Shown piece by piece: positions 55,057-64,000 of a stretch of 64,000 nucleotides of DNA. The stretch is taken from assembly GCA_012274445.1 (NCBI GenBank), contig JAAROD010000081.1, positions 434,001 to 498,000 on the forward strand, in the 5' to 3' direction. Numbering within the stretch: the first letter of the stretch is position 1; every line of letters begins with the position of its first letter. Position numbers and translations under genes: made by a program. The DNA comes from Sclerotiophoma versabilis. Lineage: Eukaryota > Ascomycota > Dothideomycetes > Pleosporales > Didymellaceae. Below the pieces are notes generated by a model, which was given only the letters and a program-made list of their open reading frames with translations, did not search any database and had not been told where the DNA came from.

Positions 55057-56586
55057 GGTAATAACGTGAATGCGTCGAACGCTGCCAGTGAAGTTGGCAA
55101 GTTGGAAAGAGAAAATCCTGTTGTGCTGTGAGTTAAGAGATGAGCCTAGTCTTCTTTCGTATCAAGAATATGCATTCGTTGGGGAGAACTTGGTCAGCAT
55201 CATTTACACACAAGCAGCAGTGGCTGGGCTTGGCGATTGGGGAGATACCTGTTTCAGTCATGTTGAGAGGACACTGCAGCTGCCGGTAAGTGATCATGCT
55301 CACTCGTGTCTGAGTACTGTAACACAGGGCTTGGTCAAGTGAGATCTACTCTTCTGCCGATTAAGGCCCCCAGGGTTGTCTAGGCAGCAGCAACGAAGTG
55401 ACCAATCGAGCGGGTGAGGTACGGTCGCTCCAAATCAGGCGAATCAGTCGTGGAGACCAACTAGCATAGTCGAGATTTCTGAACTTGCGTGACTCACCTG
55501 TACGCAGCCATGTTCACTCCGGTTGGGAAGTCTGAGCCTGCCTGAAGATGGTGGCTTCAGTACTTCATATGTGACCAGGGTGGAGCTACAGTGACAGTTT
55601 GTGATATGTCTCGTCATTCAAAAGGCGGAATCAAGCATGGATCCGTGTTGCTCCGGCGTGGTCGTTGGAATGTACTGAGAATCGTCAGCCGTGCTGGCAC
55701 CTACATTGATTAATTGCGAAGTCGTTCATCGTATGATTCCCTTGAGTGTAAAAGACTCAGTAGAGAGTATTTGCAAGTTATAGAATACGTTTGCTCTCGA
55801 TGCTGGCCCAAGTATAAGGTGATCAAGGTGACTAGTGTAAGGTGCAGGAAAAATGCTGGGAGCTTTCTTGTTCCGATCGCAGCACACCAACATACAATTT
55901 CCTTTAAAGAAAAATTTAAATAGCCAAGACGCCAAGAGTAAAGGAATACAGTAGGGCTCGTGTCATGCTCAAATTACTTCCGTAACTTTTGTCACAGGGA
56001 TTAAGTGAATTGAAACAGGGCTGGCTTGAACTACAAGCGAAGTGGGACTTCTCGTCAAGACTTGATTGCCCATGACACACAGCACACGCTGTCGCGCAGA
56101 TAAATCGCTCCGGTTACCTACAATGCTTATCAAGACCAAGTTCGATCTCGTAGCAAGCAAACACCGGTCTTTGAGCAGTTCATCTGTCGCTCCGGGAGAT
56201 CGGTTAGTATGGCTCACCATTCGTGGGAAATTAGCCATTCTCCTGTCCACGAACCACGACACCTTGCACAAGCGCCACCCTGCATGACCTCCCGAATAAC
56301 AGCACTGTCCACCAAGCTACCCCAAGTTGCTCCAAGCTTTGTCCAAGGATGCTTGTAATGCTTAGGGTTAGTGCGCGGGGACCCCGCATATAACGATGTA
56401 CTGTGGAGATGAACTGCGGCCGACAGCGAGAATTCACGCTCACCGCGGAAGAATTCAGGCAACAAGCCAAGAACAGCCAAGACACAGAGGACTGATAAAT
56501 GAGGTCAGGTACAGACTATAAAATAGTCAGGAGGCTATTCGGACCATTGCAGGCGATCAGGAATCATTTGTAGGCAACTCGGCGCC
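55057..56586. other. Intergenic region; promoter of the GH28 gene at its right end
   Basis: No gene is recognised; frames at 55070-55342, 55714-55923 and 55969-56287 lack features. The right end holds the regulatory motifs listed separately. Confidence 0.45.
56375..56525 (+). promoter_or_regulatory. Candidate CreA sites and TATA box of the GH28 gene
   Basis: GCGGGG-A-CCCCGC at 56375-56387 is a perfect inverted pair of the SYGGRG motif bound by the carbon catabolite repressor CreA/CRE1 in ascomycetes, and GTGGAG at 56403-56408 is a third match. TATAAAATA at 56517-56525 lies about 60 bp before the start codon. Pectinase genes are commonly glucose-repressed, so this fits, but the 6-bp motif is frequent by chance. 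Confidence 0.4.
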
Positions 56587-57994
56587 ATGAGGTCCATCTC
56601 AGTCCTTCTCGCGCTTGCGGCTTCTTTGACTTCAGTGTCTGCATCTACCTTTAATGACAATCTCATCCCAGCTGGTGCCTCCGTTTATGTCCCTCGCTCT
56701 GACACGCTTTCCCCCAGAAAGCCTAGGCAGAAAGACAATTGGGGCAACGCCGTTGCGCACGACCGTAAGAAAATCACTATCCGAGCATCGAAGAACGACA
56801 CAGACGATATCAGCGATGATTTTCTGTGGGCGCTTAAGAAAGCAAACAATGGCGGTCTGGTGCACTTGAAGAAGAACCACAAATACGTCATTGGCAAGAA
56901 GCTTGACCTGAGCTTCCTCAAGGATGTATACGTCAACATCGATGGCGAGCTTAAGTACACCAACGACATCAAGTACTGGCAGGCCAACAATTTCTACTAC
57001 CCATTCCAGAAGAGCATCACCTTTACAGTCTGGGGCGGCAAGTGAGTCTTCCAATACCCCAGCCTTCTTTAGAAAGCTAACGTAGAACAGAGACATCAAG
57101 ATCTACTCTGACTCTGGTACTGGCGTGATCAATGGCAATGGCCAGGCATGGTGGGACGGCTTTTCAGGCGCGGAAATCCTGGACCCGAACAACAAATTCT
57201 ACCGCCCAATCCTCTTCCTCACTGACAATGCAACCAACATTGAAATTTCGGGTCTGCACCTCAAGGACTCACCGTGCTGGACGACCTTCCTTGTACGCAC
57301 CAAGAACGTCGTCTTCGACAACATCTACATTGACGCAGTGTCTACAAATGCGTCTTCCCTGCCTAAGAACACCGATGGTTTCGACAGTCTCAACGTCGAC
57401 GGCCTGACTGTCACTAATACGCGCGTCAATGTGGGCGATGATTGCTTCTCCCCCAAGCCCAACACAACCAACATCTTCGTCAAGAACCTGTGGTGCAACG
57501 GCACGCACGGCGTATCCATGGGCAGCATTGGCCAATATCCCGGTGTCAAGGACTTCATCAGCAACGCATGGATCGAGAACGTGACGTTGCTCAACGGGCA
57601 GAATGGCGCACGCCTCAAGGCCTGGGCGGGCCCGGACGTCGGCTACGGATACATCGACAACGTGACGTACAAGGATATTATCATCGAGAACACTGATGCG
57701 CCAGTGGTACTGGACCAGTGCTATTTCAACATCAACGAGACGACCTGCGCCAAATACCCGAGTAAGGTCAATATTACCAATGTTAACTTCATCAACATCT
57801 CTGGGTCCTCGAGCGGCAAGAACGGCAAGGTTGTTGCAGATCTGACGTGCAGTCCGGGCGCGACATGCGATGGAATCCATCTTGAGAATATCAATATTAG
57901 CAGTCCTGCTGGCTCGCCATCGCAGATTGTGTGCGAGAACATTAAGGGCGATATTGGCGTGGACTGCATTCCTGTGAGTAAGGCAGATAATTAG
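56587..57994 (+). CDS. Secreted glycoside hydrolase family 28 (exo-polygalacturonase-like)
   Basis: Join of 56587-57041 and 57091-57994, giving 452 residues; the 49-bp intron starts GTGAGT and ends GAACAG. A signal peptide (MRSISVLLALAASLTSVSA) precedes a right-handed parallel beta-helix. The four GH28 signatures are present: NTDGFD, GDDCF, a THGVSMGSIG block (GHG variant) and RLKAW (RIK variant). The first two supply the catalytic aspartates. HG replaced by TH in the third motif and the sequence around YWQANNFYYPFQ are typical of exo-acting enzymes, so exo-polygalacturonase or exo-rhamnogalacturonase is most likely. It acts outside the cell on pectin. It is convergent with kynureninase (89 bp between stops). 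Confidence 0.9.
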
Positions 57995-58083
57995 ACGAGA
58001 ATTTGTGTGGGAGGGTAAATGAGTGGTATCAAATGCATTACTGAACGCTAAACTATGCAACACTCATCTCCTTTTGTGAGCAT

Positions 58084-59562
58084 TCACAACCGTGCCTCGA
58101 CATTCGCATTAACACTCCCTTCCTTCGCATCACTCTGTTCCGTCTTCGGCTGCAGCGCATCCTCGAAGATCCGCATGAACTTCTGCACATCTTCAAACGT
58201 GTTGTACAATGGTGCAGGCGCCACTCGAATGATACCTGGCTTCCTCTTGTCACAGATGACGCTATTCTTCTCCAGTCCTGCTGCTACATCCTCCATTAGA
58301 TCCTCCTGCAACAGAACACTAAGTTGCGCGCCGCGGAAGCGTGGGTCTGAAGGCGAAATGATCTTGAATGGAAACTCGCCGTCTTTGATGTTCCGTGTTG
58401 CAATGGCGGAGAGCAGGTGTTCTGCGTACGCAGTCAGAAGGAGGGATTTCGATCGCAGATCCGCCATTTTTGTCTTATTGAACACGCTCAAACTTCCAGA
58501 CAAACATGTCAGATCCACGATGGAGGGGTTCGAGCACTGGAAACCCTGTGCGCCCGGTGTGGGCTTGAAGTTGTTGTCCATCAAGAAGCGAGATGACTTG
58601 TCATGGCCGTACCACCCCTTAAGGCCGACATTGTGCTCGTTGTTGCCGTGCTTCTCGTGCACGAAAGCGCCTGCCACAGCGCCGGCGCCGGAGTTCATGT
58701 ACTTGTAAGTGCACCAGCACGCAAAGTCAACATCCCACTCGTGCAGCTTCAGCTCGACGTTGCCGGCGGCATGTGCAAGATCCCAACCGATGGTGAGGCC
58801 GTGCTTGTGTGCGTGAGCTGTGATGGTGGGAATATCAAGGAGCTGACCGGAGTAGTATTGAATACCGGGGAGAAGGACCAAGGCGATTTCGTCGGCGTTG
58901 TCGGTGATAAGTTTGCAAATATGCTCGGTAGTCATGAGATAGCCCTCATCGGGCTCCACGGTTAACATGGACTTCTTAGGATCCAGACCATGCCATTCGA
59001 TCTGCGACTCGATAGCGTACCAGTCGCTGGGAAATGGTCGCCATTCGCACATGATCTTGTGCTTCTTCTCTGTAGGCTTGTAGAATGCGGCCATCATCAG
59101 ATGGAGGTTGATTGTCAGGGTATTCATGGCAACGATTTCTGAAGGAGCCGCGCCGACGATGTCGGCCATTTGTTCTGAGCATTGTGCAGCAAGGTCCTGG
59201 TATGCAGGTAATGGCGAGTCCTCAAAGTTTGTGAAGTGACCACCGACAGCGATGGATCCCCAAGTCTTCAAGTAGGCGTTCAAGTGCTCGCCGACAGCCT
59301 TAGGCTGAAGACCGAGTGAGTTGCCGCAGAAATAGATGCCCTCATCATCCACACTGGCAGCCTTCGCCGCGGTCTTCGCGTCGTCCTTGAGCTGTTTCCG
59401 CGCAAGCTGGGCTTTTGTAGGAACAACGAATTCATCTCGGAAGGTCTTCAGGATGTTGTTGCTGCTGTCAAGGGATTTTGCGAATTCGAGCGAGTCGGCG
59501 TTAGCTGGCCACTCCGGCTTCTGGCCCTGTCGGAGCTGGTTGATAGCGGAAGGCGCATCCAT
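58084..59562 (-). CDS. BNA5: Kynureninase
   Basis: A single exon of 492 residues starting at ATG 59562. It is a PLP-dependent aminotransferase-fold hydrolase cleaving L-kynurenine and 3-hydroxykynurenine to anthranilate or 3-hydroxyanthranilate plus alanine, in the cytosol, toward NAD+. The family signatures are IYFCGNSLGLQPKA near the N-terminus, the FPSDWYAIESQ loop, GWDLAHAAGN with the PLP-contacting Asp, and CTYKYMNSG with the Schiff-base Lys (codon 58702-58704). Length is typical of ascomycetes. It is transcribed away from the IDO gene from a shared 403-bp promoter, so the two steps of tryptophan degradation are probably co-regulated. Confidence 0.96.
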   Translation of the reverse strand: MDAPSAINQLRQGQKPEWPANADSLEFAKSLDSSNNILKTFRDEFVVPTKAQLARKQLKDDAKTAAKAASVDDEGIYFCGNSLGLQPKAVGEHLNAYLKTWGSIAVGGHFTNFEDSPLPAYQDLAAQCSEQMADIVGAAPSEIVAMNTLTINLHLMMAAFYKPTEKKHKIMCEWRPFPSDWYAIESQIEWHGLDPKKSMLTVEPDEGYLMTTEHICKLITDNADEIALVLLPGIQYYSGQLLDIPTITAHAHKHGLTIGWDLAHAAGNVELKLHEWDVDFACWCTYKYMNSGAGAVAGAFVHEKHGNNEHNVGLKGWYGHDKSSRFLMDNNFKPTPGAQGFQCSNPSIVDLTCLSGSLSVFNKTKMADLRSKSLLLTAYAEHLLSAIATRNIKDGEFPFKIISPSDPRFRGAQLSVLLQEDLMEDVAAGLEKNSVICDKRKPGIIRVAPAPLYNTFEDVQKFMRIFEDALQPKTEQSDAKEGSVNANVEARL

Positions 59563-59965
59563 CGTAGTACAGCACTTGAAGTCGACGTGAGATATACAAT
59601 GCCAGGGGATTGTAGGATGTGAACGAGCAGATGGTGGAGTGACACGTTGCTAGTATATATACATTACGTCCTGCAAAACTCGTGGAGTTGCTTCCGTTGC
59701 TTGCATCCGACGACCCAACGCCACTACGCTTCGAGTTTGAAGCACCTTCCGTTTTCGGAGGTGGTCGGACACGATTCCGTTGAGCCTCCGTTCCGACGTT
59801 TTACTAAGGTGCCGCCTTCACCGTGCCGCGATCATGAGATTCATGGATTGTAATAATAAAGTGGATACTGTTTTCCGCATGTACAAGCGGTGTCAAAGAC
59901 TGTTAAATAGCGATGTATTCTCCAAGACGCCATTTTAGCACCATATCCCATCCACACCATCCACC
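59563..59965. promoter_or_regulatory. Divergent promoter between kynureninase and IDO genes, with clustered CGG palindromes
   Basis: Within 59747-59797 there are several CCG/CGG half-sites: CACCTTCCG-TTTT-CGGAGGTGG (59743-59764, a near-palindrome) and CGGAGG (59756-59761) opposed by CCTCCG (59785-59790), with TCGGAC and TTCCGACG between and after. Gal4-type regulators bind such paired CGG triplets, and one is encoded two genes away at 61403-63691. That the regulator acts here is inference. Confidence 0.45.
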
Positions 59966-61277
59966 ATGAGCCCTCACAAAGTCGAACAACTCCCCTCTGC
60001 GGCAGCCCTGCCATCATATGGCATATCCAAAAATGGATTTCTACCTGCAAATGCCCCGTTGATCCGCTTACCGTGTGATTATTACCAGCCCTGGGAATCT
60101 ATCATCGAAGTGTTGCCGACCCTTATCGAAACACAACAGATCCGCTTACGAGTTGACGAACTACCCATTCTCGACACAAGATACCTTGAGACTGAGGCCG
60201 AATGGCAAAGAGCGTACTCAATGTTGGCAGTGATTGCCCAAGGCTATGTCTGGCAAGGACCCGAGCCATCCGAGGTGAGTTGTTGACACGCGTTCCACCA
60301 AAGTCGTCCTTTACTGACAAGGATTCTAGCGTCTACCCCCTGCCATCTCCATCCCCTTCCTGAAAACAGCTGAGCACCTCGAGGTACACCCAATATCAAC
60401 ATATGCAGCACTCAACCTCTGGAACTGGAGACCACTCCAAAAGGGTGCCAACATTACCCAGCCGGATAATTTGGTAGCGCTGTACACCGCCACAGGGTCC
60501 GATGATGAGTCTTGGTTCTTCACCATCTCTAATGCTATGGAGGCCAGGGCCGGACCGCTGCTACACATAATGCTAGCAGCCATGGAGGCTGTTGAGCATG
60601 ATGATGTTCCTGCGATCATCTCTGGACTGAAATATTTCACAGCGAGCATGAAGGACATCGGCAGATTGCTAGAGCGCATGGATGAGCGCTGCAACCCGCA
60701 AAAGTTCTACTACACAATTCGACCGCTGCTGGCCGGTAGCATGAACATGGAAGCTGCTGGCCTGCCCAACGGTGTCTTCTACGATGAAGGCAATGGCAAG
60801 GGGCAGTGGAGGAAGTACCGTGGGGGTAGCAACGGTCAAAGCTCGCTCCTACAATTCTTCGATGCCGCGCTTTCGGTCAACCACTCTCGCTGCGGTAACT
60901 TCCACGCTGAGATGCGCGAATACATGCCTGGCCCACACAAAAGATTCTTGGACGAGATCGAATCTATCGCAAACATTCGCAGCTATGTTGACTCGCATCA
61001 AGACAGCACTGAGCTCCTGGAAGCTTACAATGAAGCTGTCGCCGCTCTGAGTCGATTCCGAGACATCCATATCGCTCTAGTCACACGATACATCATCATT
61101 CCCGCACGTCAGGGAAGGCCAGCGCAATTTGCAGATCGCAAGGACATCGCATCCATGAGCACCAAAATGGCTTCTGAAAAGCCACAGACGCAGGAATTGG
61201 TCGGCACTGGTGGGACTAAGCTCATTCCATTCCTTCGCACATCGAGGGATGAGACAAATGAGGCTACCGTTTCGTGA
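59966..61277 (+). CDS. BNA2: Indoleamine 2,3-dioxygenase family protein
   Basis: Join of 59966-60274 and 60330-61277, giving 418 residues; the 55-bp intron is GTGAGT...TTCTAG. It is a heme enzyme opening the indole ring of L-tryptophan to N-formylkynurenine, the first step of the kynurenine pathway. Seen: YVWQGPEP at the end of exon 1, LNLWNWRPL, the GGSNGQSSLLQFFDAAL block, and the proximal heme ligand in EMREYMPGPHKRFL (His codon 60936-60938). The ending lacks a targeting signal, so it is cytosolic. Filamentous fungi often have several IDO paralogues; pairing with kynureninase suggests this is a pathway copy, though a specialised paralogue is possible. Confidence 0.95.
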
Positions 61278-61402
61278 GTAGCTGCCAGGTATGAGGACAG
61301 GACCTGCCCGCAGCTTGAATCCACTTCTACGGATTCTAACAATAATTTTTAATTCTCGACGTTCTGAGCGCTGCATGGCGAACGGCGTTTGGTCTCCTGT
61401 GT
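61278..61402. other. Convergent 3' spacer between IDO and regulator genes
   Basis: 125 bp, no gene. AT-rich stretch near 61339-61352 may carry polyadenylation signals. Confidence 0.3.
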
Positions 61403-63691
61403 TCACAAGAAGCTTCCACTATTTTGCTGGTCGTACATAGGGAACAGTGGTATATCGGCGATAGATGCACCGTCGAAGGTGTGAGTTCCGGGTTGCAGAA
61501 AGCCTTGTAAGCCTTGATCGTTCTCATTCATCCAAGGCATCGAGAAAAAGTCGGCATCATAGATAGTCCAATCGGAGGGAGCAGAAGCAATGGTGTTGTC
61601 CTGCTCCGGAACTGACGAAGTGAAGGATTGCGCAGTTGATTGGCGGCGGCGACGAATAACATCTTGCCGTGGCGCGGTAGCAGCTAGAGGTAGTAATCCG
61701 AATAATTGCGATGATGCTTGCTTTTGCTGCAACCTCAAGTGCTGTTCTCGTTGTTTGACATGTGAAGTCGTGGTCTTCAGCAAGGACTGCACGGTCAGCG
61801 AGTATTGTCGAGCATGTGGATCGACTTTGCCGAAATAGTCAAGGCACCGAACCGAAGCTTGACAGTCGTCCTTGAAGGTCATTCCTGAGTGGCCTAGAAC
61901 GCCGACTGCCAACACAAGTGAGGTTGTGAAAAGCCACGATCTGTTTCAATCAGTCAATGATCTGCCTAATTGATGTTCGTGTGGAATTACGTACACTATG
62001 AGTGGCATTCTGCGGGGCATTTTACCGGTACTTATAATGGTCTGTAACGTATCCACAAAAGAAGATGCGGCGTCGAGTGCGGCGTCGGCATACTTGCGTT
62101 TCTCTTCATGTTCAACTTGCGTACCTCCGCCTTTCAAAGAAGCGCCCATGTATTCGTACAACTCGTAGATCAGGAACGGCCTCGTCAGCAACATGATGCC
62201 GTAGTAGTAAGAACATAGCGTAGAGCAAGCGCCGACTGCTGTCTCTGACGATGAGCTGCCTAGGTTTGCTCGACTAGTAGCTTCGTGTAAGGGCTCAAGC
62301 CAGCTCGAGGCCCACGTCTTCAACTGGCGAGAGACATAGTTCGCGATGCGGAGCGAGATCCGTTTGCGTGAGTAGACTTCGACAACAATGCGTTCGATGA
62401 TCATGAAAATTTGTACACTTGCGTCGAGTATCTGTGCGTTGATGTCATTGCCAACTTCCGCAACGTTGTACTTGACGGTGCAATCCACGTCTGAAGTTGA
62501 GGGTGGCCGGCCTAGCAGGTTGCTAATGAGTTGATCGACCACACGAACACTTTTCCATATGCGGTCCCTGACAATTTTAATCGAGTCTCCAAATGATGCA
62601 TTGACTTCCGTTCGATGCAGGCCGATGGCGTAAGCGGTACGAGCAGCCAAAGCTACGATAGGTCAGCATTGAGTTCATGCCGTATTACGGTCTCTACATT
62701 GCTTACAAAAGTAAAGGTAGGCGCCGTTGGGCTGGAAAGCTCGAAGCATGTAGATGGCTACGAGTGCAAAGCCTTGGACCGTCGATACGTTCATGCTGTT
62801 AACTAGGTGCTTGAGCAGTATGTCCCGGGCGTAAATGAACCATGCCTCTGCTTTGACTTCCTGAGTCTCTTGTGCGCCGACTGCAAGAACAAGATAGAAC
62901 ACCGCGGCTGCAGATTCATGGGGATGCGCAATGGCGCTTGTAGCCCACGAGCTTATCTCGTTCAATAGCTCGTTATGCTCGAACAGGTCCAGCAAGCCAC
63001 TAACAGCTACATTGTAATGCTGAACAAGCGGCCGCACTTCATGAAGAGATACTGATAGAAACTGCTGTTGATCAGCTGATTCCGGTCGTGCAACTTCAAT
63101 GATTGAATCGCGAGCAGATTGCGCGGGTAAAGCATCTGCGTCAACTGCAGATGCGATCAAATGTCTGACAGTCTGCAAGAAAGATAGAGGTGCACAATCA
63201 CCAACAAATATAACTTTCCCTTGTGCATCGCGCAAAATGCGGCCTTCCAGAGGGACAGCTGTGTCTTCGGGGTACTCATCCCTGCTGATTGTGGGTGATA
63301 GTGATGTTCCAACGGCAGCACCATCGTGACTTCTTCGACGGGGCGTTGAATGTACAGTTCCTTGTTCATTACTTCAATAGGTCAGCCTCGACCTGTCTGA
63401 GAGAATCTTGCTAATAGCGTAATTTTTCTTTCTTTTTTTCGAAACTTACGCATGCGAAGGGGTATGACCATTTGGAGTATGTCCAGCAGATTTTACGCTG
63501 CGGACCTTGGGTGCTGTGAAAGTACACGTATCTGCGCGACCTTTCCGTTGGCAATAGGCGCATGGCTGTTCACCATCGCACTTTACTTTCCGTTTCTTAC
63601 AGAGATCACATGCTGCAGTGACTCGATTGACTCGACGGCGCTTTTCAGGACGCTCTGTATGATCTGAAGTCATCTGCGTGGTTGACGCCAT
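61403..63691 (-). CDS. Zn2Cys6 transcription factor with fungal middle-homology domain, four exons
   Basis: Join on the minus strand of 63691-63450, 63371-62707, 62652-61995 and 61940-61403, giving 700 residues in one frame; introns are 54-78 bp (GTAAGT, GTAAGC, GTACGT donors). The zinc cluster C28-x2-C31-x6-C38-x5-C44-x2-C47-x8-C56 with basic residues KKRKVK follows an Arg/Lys-rich lead-in. The middle (about residues 150-470) resembles the fungal-specific regulator domain: WATSAIAHPHESAAAVFYLVLAVGAQ, then LYFSLAARTAYAIGLHR, which spans a splice site, and FLIYELYEYMG. The C-terminus is Gln/Asp/Phe-rich, likely activating. A further in-frame Met exists at 63799; 63691 is chosen because it leads directly into the basic region. 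It is adjacent and convergent to IDO, so a pathway regulator is plausible but unproven. Confidence 0.88.
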
Positions 63692-64000
63692 TTCGACGCA
63701 CAACGCCTCAGTCGATCGCCTGAATTGATTAACGTCAAAGATCAGATTGGCCGTAGGCAGTAATATCTCCTGTATGTTGCAGATGCTGCAAAAGATCACG
63801 TCAGTTCACACCGATCAACTATGACGCTCAATGAAGAGATCGATCGTACCTTCGTATTGCGTAACGTAAAGGCGACCCCAGATGCGGATGTACTTGTCGG
63901 AAGGAAGACAAGACGAGTTTCGAAGTTCCGACGCAGGACGGCTTGGCAAGTCTCCGCCATCGGAAGGCACAGCGCGCTATGACGTGGAGACTTTGCGCTT
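63692..64000. other. Upstream region of the regulator gene, window edge
   Basis: Contains an in-frame minus-strand extension to 63799, possibly untranslated leader. Nothing else is recognised before the edge. Confidence 0.35.

Noticed and set aside
57269..58063. Minus-strand 264-codon frame opposite GH28
   Set aside because: It is the complement of strongly biased GH28 codons; the plus-strand gene has signal peptide, intron and catalytic motifs.
58055..58708. Plus-strand 217-codon frame opposite kynureninase
   Set aside because: Shadow of the kynureninase coding strand, without recognisable domains.

Overview
The window looks like a two-compartment genome segment from a filamentous ascomycete (Pezizomycotina; a Dothideomycete is my guess, not proven). 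Evidence: short 46-60 bp introns with GT...AG ends and CTAAC/CTGAC-like branch sites, fungal gene families (Zn2Cys6 regulator, GH28, F-box, kelch-TM, pogo transposase), and long tracts in which CpA and CpG have nearly vanished in favour of TpA while CpT and CpC persist. That is the signature of repeat-induced point mutation (RIP).

Layout: (1) 1-6251 is the 3' part of an un-RIPed, coding-intact Ty3/gypsy chromovirus: Gag, a -1 frameshift site, Pol ending in a chromodomain, an antisense accessory ORF, and the 3' LTR. (2) 6252-16911 is hyper-RIPed: a 5'-truncated gypsy copy, a second gypsy 3' end, and the right terminus of a DNA element. (3) 16912-22975 is a 6-kb non-RIPed island with a small decayed gene, an intact APH-family kinase gene and an intact pogo/Fot-type transposon. 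(4) 22974-46199 is a RIPed block whose two ends are inverted repeats of about 200 bp. Inside it, from outside in, are remnants of hAT and unknown TE genes, a solo LTR with target duplication CTAGC, a full-length RIPed gypsy on the minus strand (duplication AATAG), and nested inside that a full-length RIPed Ty1/copia (duplication GAAGT). A second copia fragment lies near the right end. (5) 46200-64000 is ordinary gene-rich DNA: F-box protein, kelch-repeat membrane protein, a decayed copy of the rare cellular reverse-transcriptase gene rvt, a secreted GH28 pectinase, and a tryptophan-to-kynurenine group in which kynureninase and indoleamine 2,3-dioxygenase share one divergent promoter beside a Zn2Cys6 regulator.

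How parts relate: the un-RIPed gypsy and the un-RIPed solo LTR share almost the same R-U5 but have different U3 regions. All RIPed copies carry the solo-LTR type of U3, so the intact element is a U3-swapped lineage. Most striking points: the antisense Zn2Cys6-like/coiled-coil ORF carried by the gypsy family, the rvt gene with four lesions, the canonical U UUU UUA frameshift signal, and the inverted-repeat frame around the large RIPed block. Reading RIPed coding DNA means treating TAA/TAG as former CAA/CAG (or TGG); such reconstructions are inference.
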